A stretch of DNA of 64,000 nucleotides from Bostrychus sinensis (lineage: Eukaryota; Chordata; Actinopteri; Gobiiformes; Eleotridae), in assembly GCA_020698575.1 (NCBI GenBank), contig CM036244.1, positions 25,755,534 through 25,819,533 on the forward strand, read 5' to 3'. Both the position numbers and the translations under genes were made by a program. The notes under the pieces were generated by a model. It did no database searches and had not been told where the DNA came from. It worked only from the letters and a program-made list of their open reading frames with translations. Of the stretch, positions 26,619 to 40,699 are shown in pieces; positions within the stretch are counted from its first letter, which is position 1; every line of letters starts with the position of its first letter.

Positions 26619-29600
26619 CATCACAGCAAACCTAGTTTAAGAGCTTACCGTAAACTTATGGCTTTGATTTTAGTATTATATCAATGTAACCATATCTGCC
26701 TGCACTGTAAGCAGACATTGCCAGTGCTGGATTTGGCACTTTTTCTCTGAATTCTTGGCTGCTATTGATTCAGGGTAGACCAACAGCCAATGAGAGTCCA
26801 GTATTCAAGAGTAAGCATCTGACTGGCCAAAGCTTACAGGAATTTTCTAGTATAATATCTGAATTAGTGATCATGTTTTGATGTGACTTTTTGTCCAAGG
26901 TTTGTCAGGTTTGCAGAGTCCATGAACAGTAATGTGGTTCTTCTTGTCAGGGTCCAGCTCAGAGCTCAGACAAGGAATCTTCTTGAGAAAGATTTGAGGC
27001 ACTTTAGCAAAACTTAGAAAGCTCTGTTCTCAAATTACACCAAAGAAAAAAATAGATAATGTTTGGTTAAAATTTACAAGAACAATAACATAATCTCTGT
27101 CTATGAACTTGGGAAGTGACAACATCATTGTGCCAGTAACATTTCATTACCTTTTTCCTGCAGCTGTGGGTGGGTCATGGGAGGTGGGTTTAAAGAATTT
27201 ACTGCCATGTGAGAGGAGGTACCGCATTTGTAGTAGAGTACACAAGTAGAACCAGAATTTCCCGATCCATTTTTATGCCAAAGCTTTTGAAGTCAAACTA
27301 ACACATCTCATCGGTCGAGTGCACAAACACCTGCACCCAGCGGAAAGAGGTACAAGAGAGTGTGCTCATAGACTGGAGTAAATAACCGCATAAAATTAAA
27401 CTCAAGAGAGCGCCCAGTTGCCTTACTTGAGTCTATTCAAAGTGCTATGTGGGTGGGCTGTAAATCAGATCCAGCTTTGGAGACTAGTCCCTTAATCAGA
27501 GCAGTGTGGCAAAGGCCAGCTGCCACTGTGCCAAAACGATGAACCACATCACAGCCAAACTCTCCCTGAACTTTCAAACCACTCTGCACCTCCTAATTGT
27601 CACATCGCTCCAGTTCATGATTCTCACCTGCTTATCACAGAGGGGGTAAGGGGGAAATAACAGGAGAAACGCTTTAGCTGAACTGCTCAAAGCAACTGGG
27701 TGGGATGCTAATGTTTAACAGCTGTCTGTGCACTGAAAGGTAATAATAAAGGAGAGGAAAATATACACTTTCTCACATAGCCTGCTAAAGTGACCGGCAA
27801 CTTCATTCTGTACTGAAAGATGAGAAATGAGGAAAACCGACCAACTTCTGTGAGTAATGTATACAAAACAACAAAAATGTTTTTAATAGGAAAATAAGAT
27901 GTTTAGACTACAAAATGCACATGATTTTTGTGAATATGGTTGGTTGTACAAAGTGACTTGAATTGGATTGCATGGCCAGCCAGCCCCTCCTACTTTCTTT
28001 TTGGAAGCATGAGGGTCTAGATTCTCAGCCACAGGGAGCCATTTCCAGTCAACTTGCTGAATACCAACCTATCACAGCCATTTATCTGTAGTGCATTTTA
28101 CAAAAGCGGAAGATGATCTTCTATCAAAAATATTCAAGATGGTACCAGCTAATACTAAGCGAAATTTATAACTTCTCTCACCTTTCGAAGAACCACATCT
28201 TCCTTCCTTTGTCACCTGTTGATTCTGGTGAAATCCGCAATGTTGTTCAGTCCTTTGTGTGATTTTAAATTTCGTCCTGTTGCCATTTTAAAAACAGTAA
28301 AGTCCCACGGGTGTCCGACATAACGACAACATTCAAACAAACCGGGGATAGCTTTTGTCGCTATCCCCTTTCAGAAATTGCTAAGTTGCTAATAATACAG
28401 CATATAATGGCCTATCAACCAAGGTGATTTATACAAAGGGTCCAGAATTTAGTTCTACACCCCTGGACATGAGTTCATGAAACATAGTACTTGTTGTCCT
28501 GATCAATCAACAACATAAATATAAAAATGTAAACAGCTAAAAATTGAACCGCTAGAAAATTTTCTCAGGCAATGACATTGCACACATGCAGTGAATTGGT
28601 TTGGTGCCATTTGCCATTATGTTTATGATCATGAACATTTTGCAAATTTGATGGCTAGTGCTTACTTGTTAATAGCTACTAAACAGTGTAACTAATGTTA
28701 AAGCTAAAGATATAATCAATATTATACATAATGTTGTTATAAGTCATCTATCAAACATTATAAAATTTATTAATAAAGAGCACTGTATAAAAGTCAACAA
28801 CTGAAAATATAACGTTCAGCTCACAATGTAGGCTACAGATGCCTGCAGGACAAGATGAACAGACTAGGCCAAGATTTTTTTTTCCTTTTGTGCCTTCTGT
28901 TTAGTTTAACTGACTTAATCTTTCTCCATAAACATGTGACTCATTGGAGTCAATGAGCTTGGTAATGACTGAGGCATTAATACTGTCTAATACTCATAAT
29001 GCATTAGGTAAGCTAAAGGTGTGTCCCTGTATGTAGCTTAGCATTTACAGCAGCCTTGTTACCCTAAGATTAATCTAAATCAATAGCAGCAGACATGTGT
29101 GAGTCAGTAGAAGTTGTTTAGTCATCCCGACCCTCTGACAGCTTATTATCACTGCAACATACGACAAGGTTAATATGAGTCACTGTCACGCTAATAGCAC
29201 CCACTGCTGCACTCTTCAACACAGGGCGGTACTACTGTGAGGCTAATTGCTAGGACTAGCTTTACTTTCTATCATTCTTGGCACACTTTTTGACACACAC
29301 TTTTTTCACAGTTGCCAGTTTAACGCGTCAATCATGTTAAGAAAACAGTCAAATATCATTAGTCCACTCATACGCATTTAAAAACCAAGAGACAAAATTT
29401 AGTAGAGTCAAAGGGACATATTTTCTTCATGCTATCAGTTAAACAGCTCATTCTAGTTTTACTATCACATACTCCTTTAACAGCACTCTCAGACACAAAA
29501 CACTAAGAGATAGCGTTTTAGAATGGAGCGTTCAATATTACAAGTATTTAATAAAATATCAGTTTTGTACATTAACATTAGCCTATATAGGCCTACTCTA

Positions 29601-32600
29601 TGCAGAAAAAAATAGAATAGAGGTAGTTGCAATTGCTATTAACTATCTGATTCCCATTTGGTAATTTCAACAAATGTGAATATGAAATTTAAAGATACAT
29701 TTGTTGTTTATTGAAAATCTAAGATGATTTACAAAATGGCTATGCCATACACTAGGCTATAGGATACACAATGCTCATACTCATGACATCACATAGGCTC
29801 ACCAGCAATGATAAAAATGATTGAAAGCACCCTCATGCTAAGTTTGCCAAAATAGATGCACATTTTCCCCCACATTTTTTAAGCTAACTTTTTGGACTTG
29901 ATATTTGACTTTTTGAGAAAGATTTATAATAGCAGTAGGATTGCTAGACCCCCAAAATACAAGATTTATTACAAGGCCTGAAGATATAGGCCCTGCCTTT
30001 TTAAGCTAAATACAGTGGGTTGTAAATTAGCTGAAAATTAAAAACATAGCCTACAGTAGGCATAGACTGGGGCCCAAGTACAGCAAAGACATATGGCAAT
30101 TAGGTTAGTGTCTTATTTAGACAAAGATTTAGCCATGAAGACTTTCTGGTTTGGATTATGTAAATAAAAGGAAAAGACTGTTTTAAAAGAAACATGATCC
30201 ACTTAATATCCGGGTCAGTGTTGTATTATAATACACAGTATGGTGAGGCTGTAAATATACTTTTGTGTACTTAAGACCATCCACTGTCACTGGTCAAGAC
30301 TGAAACTCCAGTGAACATCTGTGTTGTGGGGAAGTGCAACAGCTGCCCAGACCTCACTGTCTATGTGTGGTTTACTTTAGGCATTCCTCCGACATGAATG
30401 AGTGCACAAACACAACACACACAAGAAAAAGAGCATGAAGAAGTTGGTCTTGAAATGGTAAAATTATGTTGCTGTATTTCTTTGTGAATTTAAGTTTGAC
30501 GAATGTTTGTGAACCCGGAGGCTTGAGAAGAAAATAAGATGGATTAGTGCAAACGGGTGTGAAGGCAAAGGCGGGAAGAGTAAAAAGTGAGGTGGAGGGA
30601 GGGGTGCGTCTCAACATGCAGCCCCTCTGGGAAGATGGGCAATGTCATCTAAAGCACTTCCTCCCCCAAACTCGTTCTAAAGAAATAAGTTGTAAAGGTG
30701 GAGAGAACGCCGGTGGCAAATGTACAGAGGTACGTACTTTGGACGCCAAATTCTCCTTCTTAGTGGTTGATTCATCATTGTGTCAGGCAATCTTCACTTT
30801 CTTCACTGTTGCAAAACATTTGGATGTGATGGTTTTGTTGTGGAGGTTTTGCTTTAGATACAGTTGTTTCAAAACAGAGAAAAAGATTAAACTGACTTAC
30901 TCTCACTTGGCTGGTTAAAAAGGAAAATTTTCAACAGTATTTGAGCTGAATTTTGTATAATTAAGAACAAATCTTTGGAGAATTGTAAAAGGCCAGTGGC
31001 ATGTGAAACCCCCATCGTCTAAGAAGGAAGTGGAGCAGCCCAGGGTGTTTTCCACATTACACACAGTCCCAATATCAAAGGAGATAACTATTCCAGCTGT
31101 GCCACTGTTTGGTGCTACACTAAGGATCATCTGGAGGAAACATCGGTGACTCCAAGCCAGCTTCAACGTCCCAGCCACCAAACGCAACTGCTCAAAACAA
31201 GTGCACCTCAGTCTTAATGCACAAATGTAAAAAAAGTTTCTTGCATTATTTCTTGCTTTCTTTGCAGTAGAGGCGTGGAAAATGAAGCAAAAGAGAGAGC
31301 TGTTGTACATTGAGTTATATCTCTATTCACAATAAAAGCTGTCGCTCCCTTCAAAAACTTAATTAGAGGCTGAGATGGTTGCACGCGATGGATTTGGCCC
31401 AAGGCGCTGACCTGCGACAGCTGAGCTGCTGGATGTGCTCAGAAGCATGCCATCTATTTGAGCCTGCAGGCCAGTCAGCAGGCAACATGGAAATAGAGCA
31501 GGCAGGTAGACCGCGTATGAATCAACACACCTGGGACCCCCAATGTCACTGTGCCACAAGTCACTGTGGAAACCTAACACATTACCACTGCCATTATGAT
31601 TTTTAATCCTGAGCTTTTATTATGAATCTTTACTGGTGACAAGCTAGCCTCCTTGAACCCATTTTATTACAAGAAAGCAAAAGCAGAGTTTAGGCAGTCA
31701 ACATTTATCTTTTACAGACAGTGAAAGTGAATGAAGCTGTCTAAACAGAAATGATTAATGCAATTCAGTGCTGACCCTTTTACTAGACTTGTAAACTATT
31801 CAGAAAATAATCTGTAATCATATGGGTAAGAGACCTTGCAACAAAAAAAAAACAGTAAACTAAACCCTTTGATATAAAAGCTGCTTTAAAAATTGATAAT
31901 GTGCATAAGTTACAGCGATGTCTAATATGTGTAAACAAGTGAATAGAGTTTCTCCCTAAAGGCATCAACAGTACATCTCTTGTGTTTTCAACCATCTCTA
32001 GTGGCCTTGGATCAGGTCCTCTGAAGGACTTTTTTATGAGCAACTGTGGAAAAATAAAAGCATGCCGACAACAGACAAGTATAAGAAGAACAAACCTGTG
32101 CATAAAAGAGAACTGATAAGCAATGGAAGACTGGCGATAAGAGACAAAGACCTTGCATGCACAAACGCGCCAAGACCAGGGAGATGGGGGCCGATAATAC
32201 AACACACCGAGTCGAAAGGTGGTGAAACAAGGGTCTGAAAAAGAAGGAAAGACCCAGAGACTGGTGGAGGTGGAGATGGATGTGTCCAAAACGCCACCTG
32301 TGAGTAATCTTCGCTCTGTCACTGTGCTTTGTCATGCATCTCTGAAGGCTTCGCTTCCACTAAATGGCCCAAAAGAATATGTAATCTGGCTTCTTTCATC
32401 TGCATCCTTTATTTCCAACCCGGATTCCTAAAGTCAGACACATTCATGCACACACAAAAGACATGTCACCAGATTACCAAGTTAGAAAAGACATTCACTC
32501 TTTAATACCCGAATCACTAAAAGACAAAATTATATGAATGTTGGATGTATGAATACTTGTGACTTAACAATAGTTCTACCAGGTGTTCGGAGTACTTGGC

Positions 32601-34325
32601 TTTAAAAGGTGACTTATGATCCAGCTCCTACTCTGTTGTGGAACAAATATAAACTTCCTTGGCTGAAGGAATTTCAGTACACTCCCAGCGCACACATACA
32701 CACCTCTTAAGGCTGCTTCAAGTGGACTACAGGACAAACAAGCAGTGTTACAGAAGAGATCATCAATGTGTCATTGGTGTCATGATATAGACTCTGATAT
32801 TTTTATTAACATTAAGTTTAGTTCAATTTACATCACATTTAGCTAATGTGATTATAATATTATCATGTCTGCCAACAGAGCCACACTTCCACTGAGTGGT
32901 ACAATACATTCTGTGTTTGGCTTGTGCTTGAGTCAACCATGTAAACGATGATGTAATATACACAAGTTACATAGTGCAACATTATTTAAACTTTAAGATG
33001 TAAGTGAGCTGTCAAATCTGTAAATTTAGGTAATGTAGTTGATCACTGAATTACAATACAGCATGTTTGTAATTTAAGAATGAAAGAGTCCCAAAGCCTT
33101 AAAATAAGGTTTGTACTGCATCTGTAGTGAGTCTTTCATTTATTTAACCTTTATTTATAAAGGAAAATATCCATTGAGATTAACAGCAGTACAGAATAAA
33201 AATTACCTTCAGAATAAATTCATCTGTAACTTTCTGTCTCTGACTTTCCACCAGAACTGGTTTCCAGGGATTGCATTTCTAAGTGGATTAGGAAAATGCT
33301 GTTTTCCTAGATACACTGCAAGCTGTCTGCTGTCCATCAGTCCACATCAAGCATGTCTAGTGTGCTGTCCTCTGCCTCCTCCTCCTGTTAGTTACTGAAG
33401 ACCAGGATGGGCGCCATGCCAAATGCACCAGATAGTTTCATCCACAGCTGCAAGCAGGCGGCCATCCCAAGTAACAATGGAGTCCACTCATTAAAGCTAA
33501 CCCAACTCTGACAAAGCGGAGCACTGGGAGAGAGCTAGAGTGACGTATTAAAGCATAAAACGCAGACAGAGAAGGTCCTGAAACTGATACTTTTCACAAG
33601 ACTGTCATCAAAAGTCTTAACGTTTAATCAATTTGGCCTTGGGGAGACACCATGGAGACATAGCTTCTGGAGGGAGGAAAAAACAGTAACGTAACCTCCA
33701 GTGGCCCAGAGTCAAGAAGGGAACAGAGCTGATATCAGATGTAAAAGATATCTGGATTTACGTCCGCAGGCTACAAGAGCATGCCTCCCATGTGTGGAAA
33801 TAAAACCAATCACTCCTCCGTCGCCGTCAAAACCTGTGACAACATACTGCATTTTTACATGCAGAGGATACACAGGCAATGCCCATATAGCAAATATTCT
33901 CACTTTTTCTGAGTTTACATGCAGGAGAAAAACTTGCAGACTAATGGTGCATCATTCACGTGGTCAGAGTATTTACCTGAGAGATCATCACAAGTTAACC
34001 GACAGCAAACTGACCCAAAATGTGTCTTTGCTGGTCAAAAAATGTATTGCTTCATGTTGTTCTGTTACTTGTGTTAAAACTGTAATTATATTTCTCAGCT
34101 CTGGGTTGCTATTTGCACAGTGGCACTCCTCTGTGCTGTGATGGCTTCAAAACAGTCTAAAATGTCTTAAAGTAACATACAAGCTGAACCACAGAGGCCT
34201 TCATTTATTCCATGGGGTCCCACCAGCAGCCTGTGTTTGCTAAAGACTCCATTAAAGACTGTCGATGCCTATTTTTGTCTATGGTTAACTTTTTACAGAA
34301 TGGTGCTCCTGCAACAGACAGCCAG
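26619..34325. other. Intronic stretch without a recognised gene
   Basis: AT-rich. The longest open frame (31783-32322, minus) is long but has no recognisable domain and overlaps another in a second frame. A fragment at about 33135-33183 (TTTAACCTTTATTTA then CCATTGAGATTAA) resembles a common teleost DNA-transposon remnant. Confidence 0.45.
28344..28368. repeat. Perfect 9 bp hairpin
   Basis: GGGGATAGC and GCTATCCCC flank a 7-base loop. On the minus strand it lies about 80 bases before an ATG that opens a 24-codon frame. No known element recognised. Confidence 0.45.
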
Positions 34326-34700
34326 AGATGGAGGAAGTACTGAAAAAACTTTTTAGCAAAAAAAAAAAAAAAACTACTACTAATCTACTAAGTTATTAGA
34401 CCTACTAGTGCTTTTGCTGCTATTAAAAAGTACTACTACTGCTGCAATACGAGCCTACTACTAAACTACTACTCCTACTACTCTACTATTAGCCTACTAC
34501 TGGGTCTGCTACTCGTACTACTGCTGCTATTTCTGCTGCTACTATAACTTATATTACAATGACTACTACTACACACAAAATTTGTCAACTTATTTTAAGA
34601 CTTTGAAGATTTACTTGTGCAAAAGTATTAGATTTCTTTGGAAAATGTACTGAAAAAAATATACAATGGAAATGGAATGAATAAAAGTATTTAGTTAGTC
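34326..34700 (+). repeat. (CTA)n-bearing element, copy 1
   Basis: AGATGGAGGAAGTACTGAAA precedes an A-run and then about 200 bases of imperfect ACT/CTA trinucleotides (34370-34575). The opening resembles AGAGGTGGAAAAAGTACTCA of the copy at 46556, indicating a shared parent repeat that carries the microsatellite. Confidence 0.55.
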
Positions 34701-36769
34701 TGCAGATAGCCTTGAGAAGGGTTTGTGTGTCAAAGAGCGAGTCAGCACCATGCTCACAGCACAGTTAGCAAGTAGCTTTCTCACCACAGGCAGGGTTAGC
34801 AGCATGGGAGGACATAGCTTGGTGCTGTGCCCATGTAACCTGATGCTCGATACTGGTAATGGCATTTCATGCTTTCACACGAGCCTCAGTAGGAGGGGGT
34901 CCTGTCCAGGGCAAAGGGGTAGGGGGCATCTAACGCAGGGTTTGGGCAGGATGGCAGAGGGCGAAGAACAGCTGGCCTTTCATTGACAAGCTTTGGCCAG
35001 TTAATATTTCACTCCAAAGAGGGGTTTGCAGCAGGATAGGGAGGCGCTGACATTGTCCCGGCAACTGTGCATGTAAAATATAGGAATATCCTTTAAGGAA
35101 ACCTAATGTATACCAAGTGTCAGATGGATACTAAGGCTTATGTATTGTCAGACACCAAGACAAGCTAGCCGCCTCTTTAGACAACACAATTACTAGGACG
35201 ACTATTATATACAGCTATAAAGCTTCTACCACAATGACAGTGTATGCTATTTCTAGATAAAATAAAGGCTTGGTAGTCTTAACTTTGAACCAAAACTACA
35301 AATCACACAACCAAGACCTTAATCTGTGATGTTATGCCAACATAGCACCGCCCTTCTGACAATAACAGTACAGAGCGGATAAAAATGTGAGCATTGAACA
35401 CTATCACATCAGGGTTAACCAGGCTCAAAACATATATTTTACACTTTTTTAAATTTCATTTTGCCTTTTAATGGGAAAATAACAGTTAGCATGCTAGCCA
35501 GCTGTTAGCTTGCAGAGTTTGGTGGTAGGCCGTTCCTTCTCAGTGTTGACTTTCTCAGAAATTTTATACTAACCCCCCACTTCTTTTGATGCCTGAGGCC
35601 AATCAGGGCTTTGTCGCTAACATAAGCAACTGTGTTTGTTAAAGGCCCGACATGAATGCTAACAGAGGTTACAGCTAGGTCTGTGTATCATAGTTCACAT
35701 ACACATTGGACAATACACTGCTATTTGATTACATTAAGGAGATATAATACTGAGGTGATAAAAATAGGTTTTTGAAGTTGATTTTTAAGTGGGTGGCTAA
35801 TTCTCTGTTTCTGCCTAAGCATGTACTGGATGGTTTTACAGTCTGACACTACAGAGTAGCAGTAATCAAGAGTGTACAAGAATTTAGGTAGCCTATTAGT
35901 GTGTCAATGTGACACACTAGCTGTCTTAGAACAATCACAGTACAATCTTTGCACAAAATACTTTAAAAACAGCCCCTTCACAGACATTCATCAGGTATAT
36001 CTTGTTAATTTCAGTATCAAGTGCGGTACATACTTTGACACCACCTGTAATGAGTACATGTTGTTATTTATAGATTGAGGCACAGCCCATCCATCACGAT
36101 ACAAGATGGTGCCATGTGTCCCATGTCCACAGCCCCCACAGTGCCACCAGCAACCTGCCCCAAACAGAACTAGGTCACCCAGTAAAGAAATCAACATGCT
36201 GATTGTTGGGCTGCAGGACATTCACCTCATCTTGTGCCCCCTGCCCCCATCCTCTGCACACGGGCTGCTTGGTTCCCACACTCCTCTTCTGTAACAGGCA
36301 TCAGTGCTCCCCAATCTTACCCCTGCAATGGGGCCAGCGAGCAATGACCTCACATTGTAGAGGCTCATTTTGCCAGTGTGGATTGGTGGTAAACATATAA
36401 ATCTACATAACTCTACAGTCATCCCACTATGTGGAATAGGTGTGTACGTAACAATACCATAAAACTGTTCAAACAGAGACCAATTATGTGAAGGCATGGG
36501 GTGAAATAATTTGTGACCTCACAAAAACTTAAGAATCCCAGAACTATTTACCAAGCAAATTAATGCATATTAAGGATTTCACTCTCTTTAGAAAAAGGTT
36601 TCATCTGATTCTTTGAGACAAGAAAGTATGTAATTTTTTTTTAGGAAGGGAGATTTATGGAAAAAAAAAAATCATCATTACCTCACCTGTATTAAGAGTC
36701 TTGTGAAAACAGTAAGATAGACATGCAGAGGTCATGTAGGGTTGATTTATAATTTTAATATGCTGAAAT

Positions 36770-36882
36770 ATATAATATAATAAAATATAATTAATATAAT
36801 ATAATATAATATAATATAATATAATATAAAATAATATAATATAATATAATATAATATAATATAATATAATATAATGTAATAT
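36770..36882 (+). repeat. (ATAAT)n microsatellite
   Basis: Pentanucleotide ATAAT repeated about 20 times with a few interruptions. Confidence 0.95.
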
Positions 36883-37042
36883 ATGCTGTCTAATACGGGA
36901 CTTTGGCTGTTAAATTAATGGCTGCAGGAGAAAGTAAGATAAAGTGTCTATTCCAGCACTACAGAAAGAAAATTAAGAAAGGGAAGGGAAATATGGATAT
37001 ACATTTATTAGCAATGCATTTAATAAATGTTTAACAATGCAG

Positions 37043-37517
37043 CAGGGCTGTTTCTAGCTATATGCAGACTATGCAGATTATGCATATGCATAGGGCCCCA
37101 CAAGCCACTACAGGGCCCCTCATTCTCAGATGAGGCTGGCCCCAATGTTCAGCCTCATCTGAGAAAAATTGTTGTCTGCTTTGTCATCCTTGTTTCTTAC
37201 TTGCCAATTAACTTTACTTTAGGATTACTTGTGATCATATTACAAACGTGTTTTAAAGTCTTTGACTGCTTTAGATAACAGTAGTTATTTCTTAGGTGAC
37301 TAATAAATATTAGGCCTATTGTTGTTTATTTTGGACTGTTGTGGCAGAACATTATTACTCATTATTATTTTTAGTTAGTTGCAGTGTTCTTTGTTGTATC
37401 AGCTATCTCACTTGAGTGGCCCAACTAAATATGTGTAATTTTAATGTGAAAGATTACCATGACTGCAAACCAAAAAGCATTTTGCATAGGGACTCTACGC
37501 AGCTAGATATAGCCCTG
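37043..37517. mobile_element. hAT-like MITE
   Basis: Left end CAGGGCTGTTTCTAGCT, inverted right end CAGGGCTATATCTAGCT (15 of 17 identical), giving a 475 bp element. The adjoining octamers CAATGCAG and AAAGGCAG agree at six positions, a decayed 8 bp target duplication. No transposase. Confidence 0.6.
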
Positions 37518-38238
37518 AAAGGCAGAGCTGTTGATGTTGTGAGGAGAGAGGTGCTTTTGACTGTGATGGAAAAAATGAAATTAGGCAGGGGAGTTTTAAC
37601 ATATATTGCAGCAGCTATGGGCAAATTTGCATATACCCTTATATAAACAACCCCCTTTCTTATAATTACGAGTCCAATTCATTATACCTTCCAATCGAGA
37701 GATGTTTTTTTTTTTGTTTTTTTTTACACAGTCTCACTTTTGTTTGCCCACTACTTCCTTCTTCTCAAGCTTGTTGGCAGAATAAAAGCCCTCACTGATC
37801 AAAGGACCCAGAGGACAGGTTCCAACTGAAAAATCCTGCAGCTATCAAAATGGTTTGTTTACTCTGTATTGCCATGACAATATCAGATAAGAGATCTAAA
37901 AATATGAGGAGGTAAAGGAGCGGGTGGACGATGACAGAGTAAAGCGTGCAGGTTACAGCGGCTGAGTCTGTATATAATAGGTATAGTGAAGGAAACAGGG
38001 AGATAAAACAGGGAAATACCTGTCTCCAATGCTACAGAATACAAACACTGGCAACACCGGTGCTGGCTTGGGGTCAGCTGTTTGCTCTGTTTTGTGAAGG
38101 ATTAAAGCATATCATTGCTATACATAGCCAAGCAGCAATCATAAATACAACTATTAGGTGTTGTGCATGCTGCTATTAAAGTACAGCCATCTTTTCAAAC
38201 TTCCTATAACAGCCAACTTCAAAGTGGCCATAAAGATA

Positions 38239-38276
38239 TATATATATAAAATATATATGTAAAGTATATATGTAAA

Positions 38277-38310
<34 letters not shown>
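38239..38310 (+). repeat. (TA)n microsatellite
   Basis: Alternating TA tract with interspersed GTAAAGTATATA units, followed by a doubled AAGTACATAC. Confidence 0.9.
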
Positions 38311-38313
<3 letters not shown>

Positions 38314-39753
38314 TACATACAAGTACATACAACTGTGTGCCACACTTATGGTTTCTGCTCAAATTCTGCTAAGTTGATTTCTTTTTCTAATCTATCTGTC
38401 ATAAGCTTTGGTAATCAAACTCGCACACAACCAAGAGAGTAGACAAACTTCAAAAAGAGGTCACTGTGCTTCCACCACACCAGGGCACAAAGAGCTAACT
38501 GAAGCAATAGGCGGGACAGTCATGGTGAGCTTTCAGTGGACCATTCGGCGGAACACACCCCTATCATGCTCAGCCAATCATCCTCAAGGAAATAGTGACC
38601 CTGAAAAGTGATTGACAGGCTGAGGCTTTGACTGCTGCTGGTGAACGTTAAGGAGGGAAGAGAAGGATTGCATAGCCGTAGAGCTCAGGAAACATAGCTC
38701 ACAGCTAGGGTTGCCTCCCACGTCTCCAAAGAGTCCCCTGCAACACTACACCTGCTAACAAGGCAGCCTGACATTCTGCCTCCACTATTTATTTTTCTGC
38801 CTATTTAAAATCTCTTGTCAGGAGCCAGGATGTCTACTGTTCCCTTTTGATTACACTGTGCATTTCTCTCCATTAAAGTGGTTCACTGTGTCAATGATTG
38901 CCTGGCCCTGTATGTGAACTTTGAACCCGTAAAGCAAAGGTGAACTGTCTTGTACACTGCATGGGCGTGAGGTATGAAGAAGGGGGCAGAAGTAAGGCAC
39001 AGGATTGACTTGTTTAAGACTGCCTCAATAAAGCTTCCTGAAAAGTTAGAGAGTCTGACTAAGCAAGGAGATCTTATAACCTTTTACCCTTTCACCACAG
39101 ATTTACAGGAAATGTCTATGTGTGGGTGTGTGTTTTTAAAATTACACCAAAGTGAACATGAAAAGGGCTTCTAGACATGTCTCCTTCGAAGAGCAGGTGT
39201 TTGTGCAAGCTGTCCCAAGAGAGGCTGCTTGGCTACGCTGTGGTGAGATCCGTCCCACCTGTTAAGATCAAATATGAGACATTTATTATACAGGGGGGAC
39301 TTATCTAGCGCTCCCTATCTGATGGGCTATGTAATGGAGAAGCCCTGGACAGATCCACTTTCACTGCCCTGAAAGGCTCGAGAGGTGACCCAAAAGGAAA
39401 TCATTATGCGCAAACACAAAAAGCGTCATAGGCGTGGAGGAGAAACCCTCTGAGCGACACTGCCCTCTCCCCTCCCAGGCAGGCACCACAGTGCGTTTGG
39501 TGTTTGTCAAGGTGGCACTGTTGAAATGTCAATAGCCAAGTACACATATTCCTCAGTTTAGACTGTTTAAGACAGTTGGTAGTAATAACTTTAGATGAGT
39601 TACTTGGATATTTTTAACTATGCTGTACAGCCAACTGCAGACTATTACACCAAGAGTCGATAATTTTCTCATTTGACCTGCATATTGTGCTGTATGTTCT
39701 ATTGTAATTTCAAGTGTAGGGCTTCCACCTTTTGTCCTGTGGGCACCCAGCGG

Positions 39754-40188
39754 TAGGGCTGCACAATATGGAGAAAACATGCAATATTCGATAACTATGT
39801 TGAAAATTGCGATAATATTATTGCGATATTTGAAAATAGAGCATACTTTTCAAACATAGTAAGTTAAATTTCACAAAAATATAAGTTCCTGTATTTACAA
39901 GTCAAAACAGCGACAAAATCAAAACTTAACACAGACTAAACCAGGAATAAAACAAGGCTGAGCTGTGACTAAATTAATTAAATTACCACAAAACTGGACT
40001 TCTTACACATTTTTATTTAGTCACAAAACATGTTCATTTAAGGCTCTGGTGGAAAATGATTCTTCAGTGTAAATCTCTGTCAGATGGAAGACCACAGCGT
40101 TATTGCAATATATTTAGATTCTTGCGATACGGATATTGCGTTTGCTGATATTGTGATAACGATAATTTTGCAATATATTGTGCAGCCT
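39754..40188. mobile_element. hAT-like MITE rich in CAATAT/GATAAT
   Basis: Left end TAGGGCTGCACAATAT and inverted right end AGGCTGCACAATATATTG are near-identical, and the interior repeats GCGATAATATTATTGCGATA-type motifs known from teleost hAT MITEs. The last bases of the right end are altered and no target duplication is visible. Confidence 0.6.
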
Positions 40189-40339
40189 CCTCAAAGTCTC
40201 ACACTCACCTTACCAGCCTTTCAGCAAAGCTCTTATTCAGACAGTACACAGAATGCAAAAGTTATACAAGAAACTACAAAGACCCCTGCAGTTCACACAC
40301 ATGACTACCACAGTGTGCCACTTAATGGTCAACTGTAAT

Positions 40340-40475
40340 CAGTACTTGAAAAAGGATCTGAGGCACTCTGACATAATAAAAGTCCTTTATTAAATGCGGC
40401 ACATTCCGCGCAGCATGCCAACGCGTTTCGACCCAACACGGGTCTTCATCAGGGCAGACAAAGTGCAATCAACAA
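40340..40475 (-). mobile_element. 3' part of a retroelement-like repeat with a hammerhead-like motif
   Basis: On the minus strand CTGATGA, a five-pair stem (GACCC/GGGTC) and GAAAC, then GCGTTGGCATGC, precede AATAAAGGACTTTTATTATG, which looks like a transcript 3' end. The GAAACGCGTTGGCA context recurs in many fish and amphibian repeats (from memory). Penelope-like elements are the known carriers of hammerhead ribozymes. The family is not established here. Confidence 0.4.
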
Positions 40476-40699
40476 CAGGTGGACTAAATAATGAGTGAAG
40501 ATCACATGGTTAGTCATATGACACCAGGACCACACGTTATTAAGATGCAACAAAAACAACAAAAAAAGTTGTGAATTGATATATTCCAAAACAAAGTTAT
40601 GGAGCAACCACATTAAAAAGTTACTGTAAGTTACTACACATAAACAAAGTCCAGGAAACAAATGAACAACTGAAAAACTAACATTTTTTGACCCATTGA

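Noticed and set aside
31783..32322. Minus-strand open frame of 179 codons
   Set aside because: No domain, overlaps a second open frame, no splice or start context, and one frame of this length is not surprising in 64 kb read in six frames.
33701..34141. Plus-strand open frame of 146 codons
   Set aside because: No recognisable domain or codon bias and no neighbouring exon; taken as chance.
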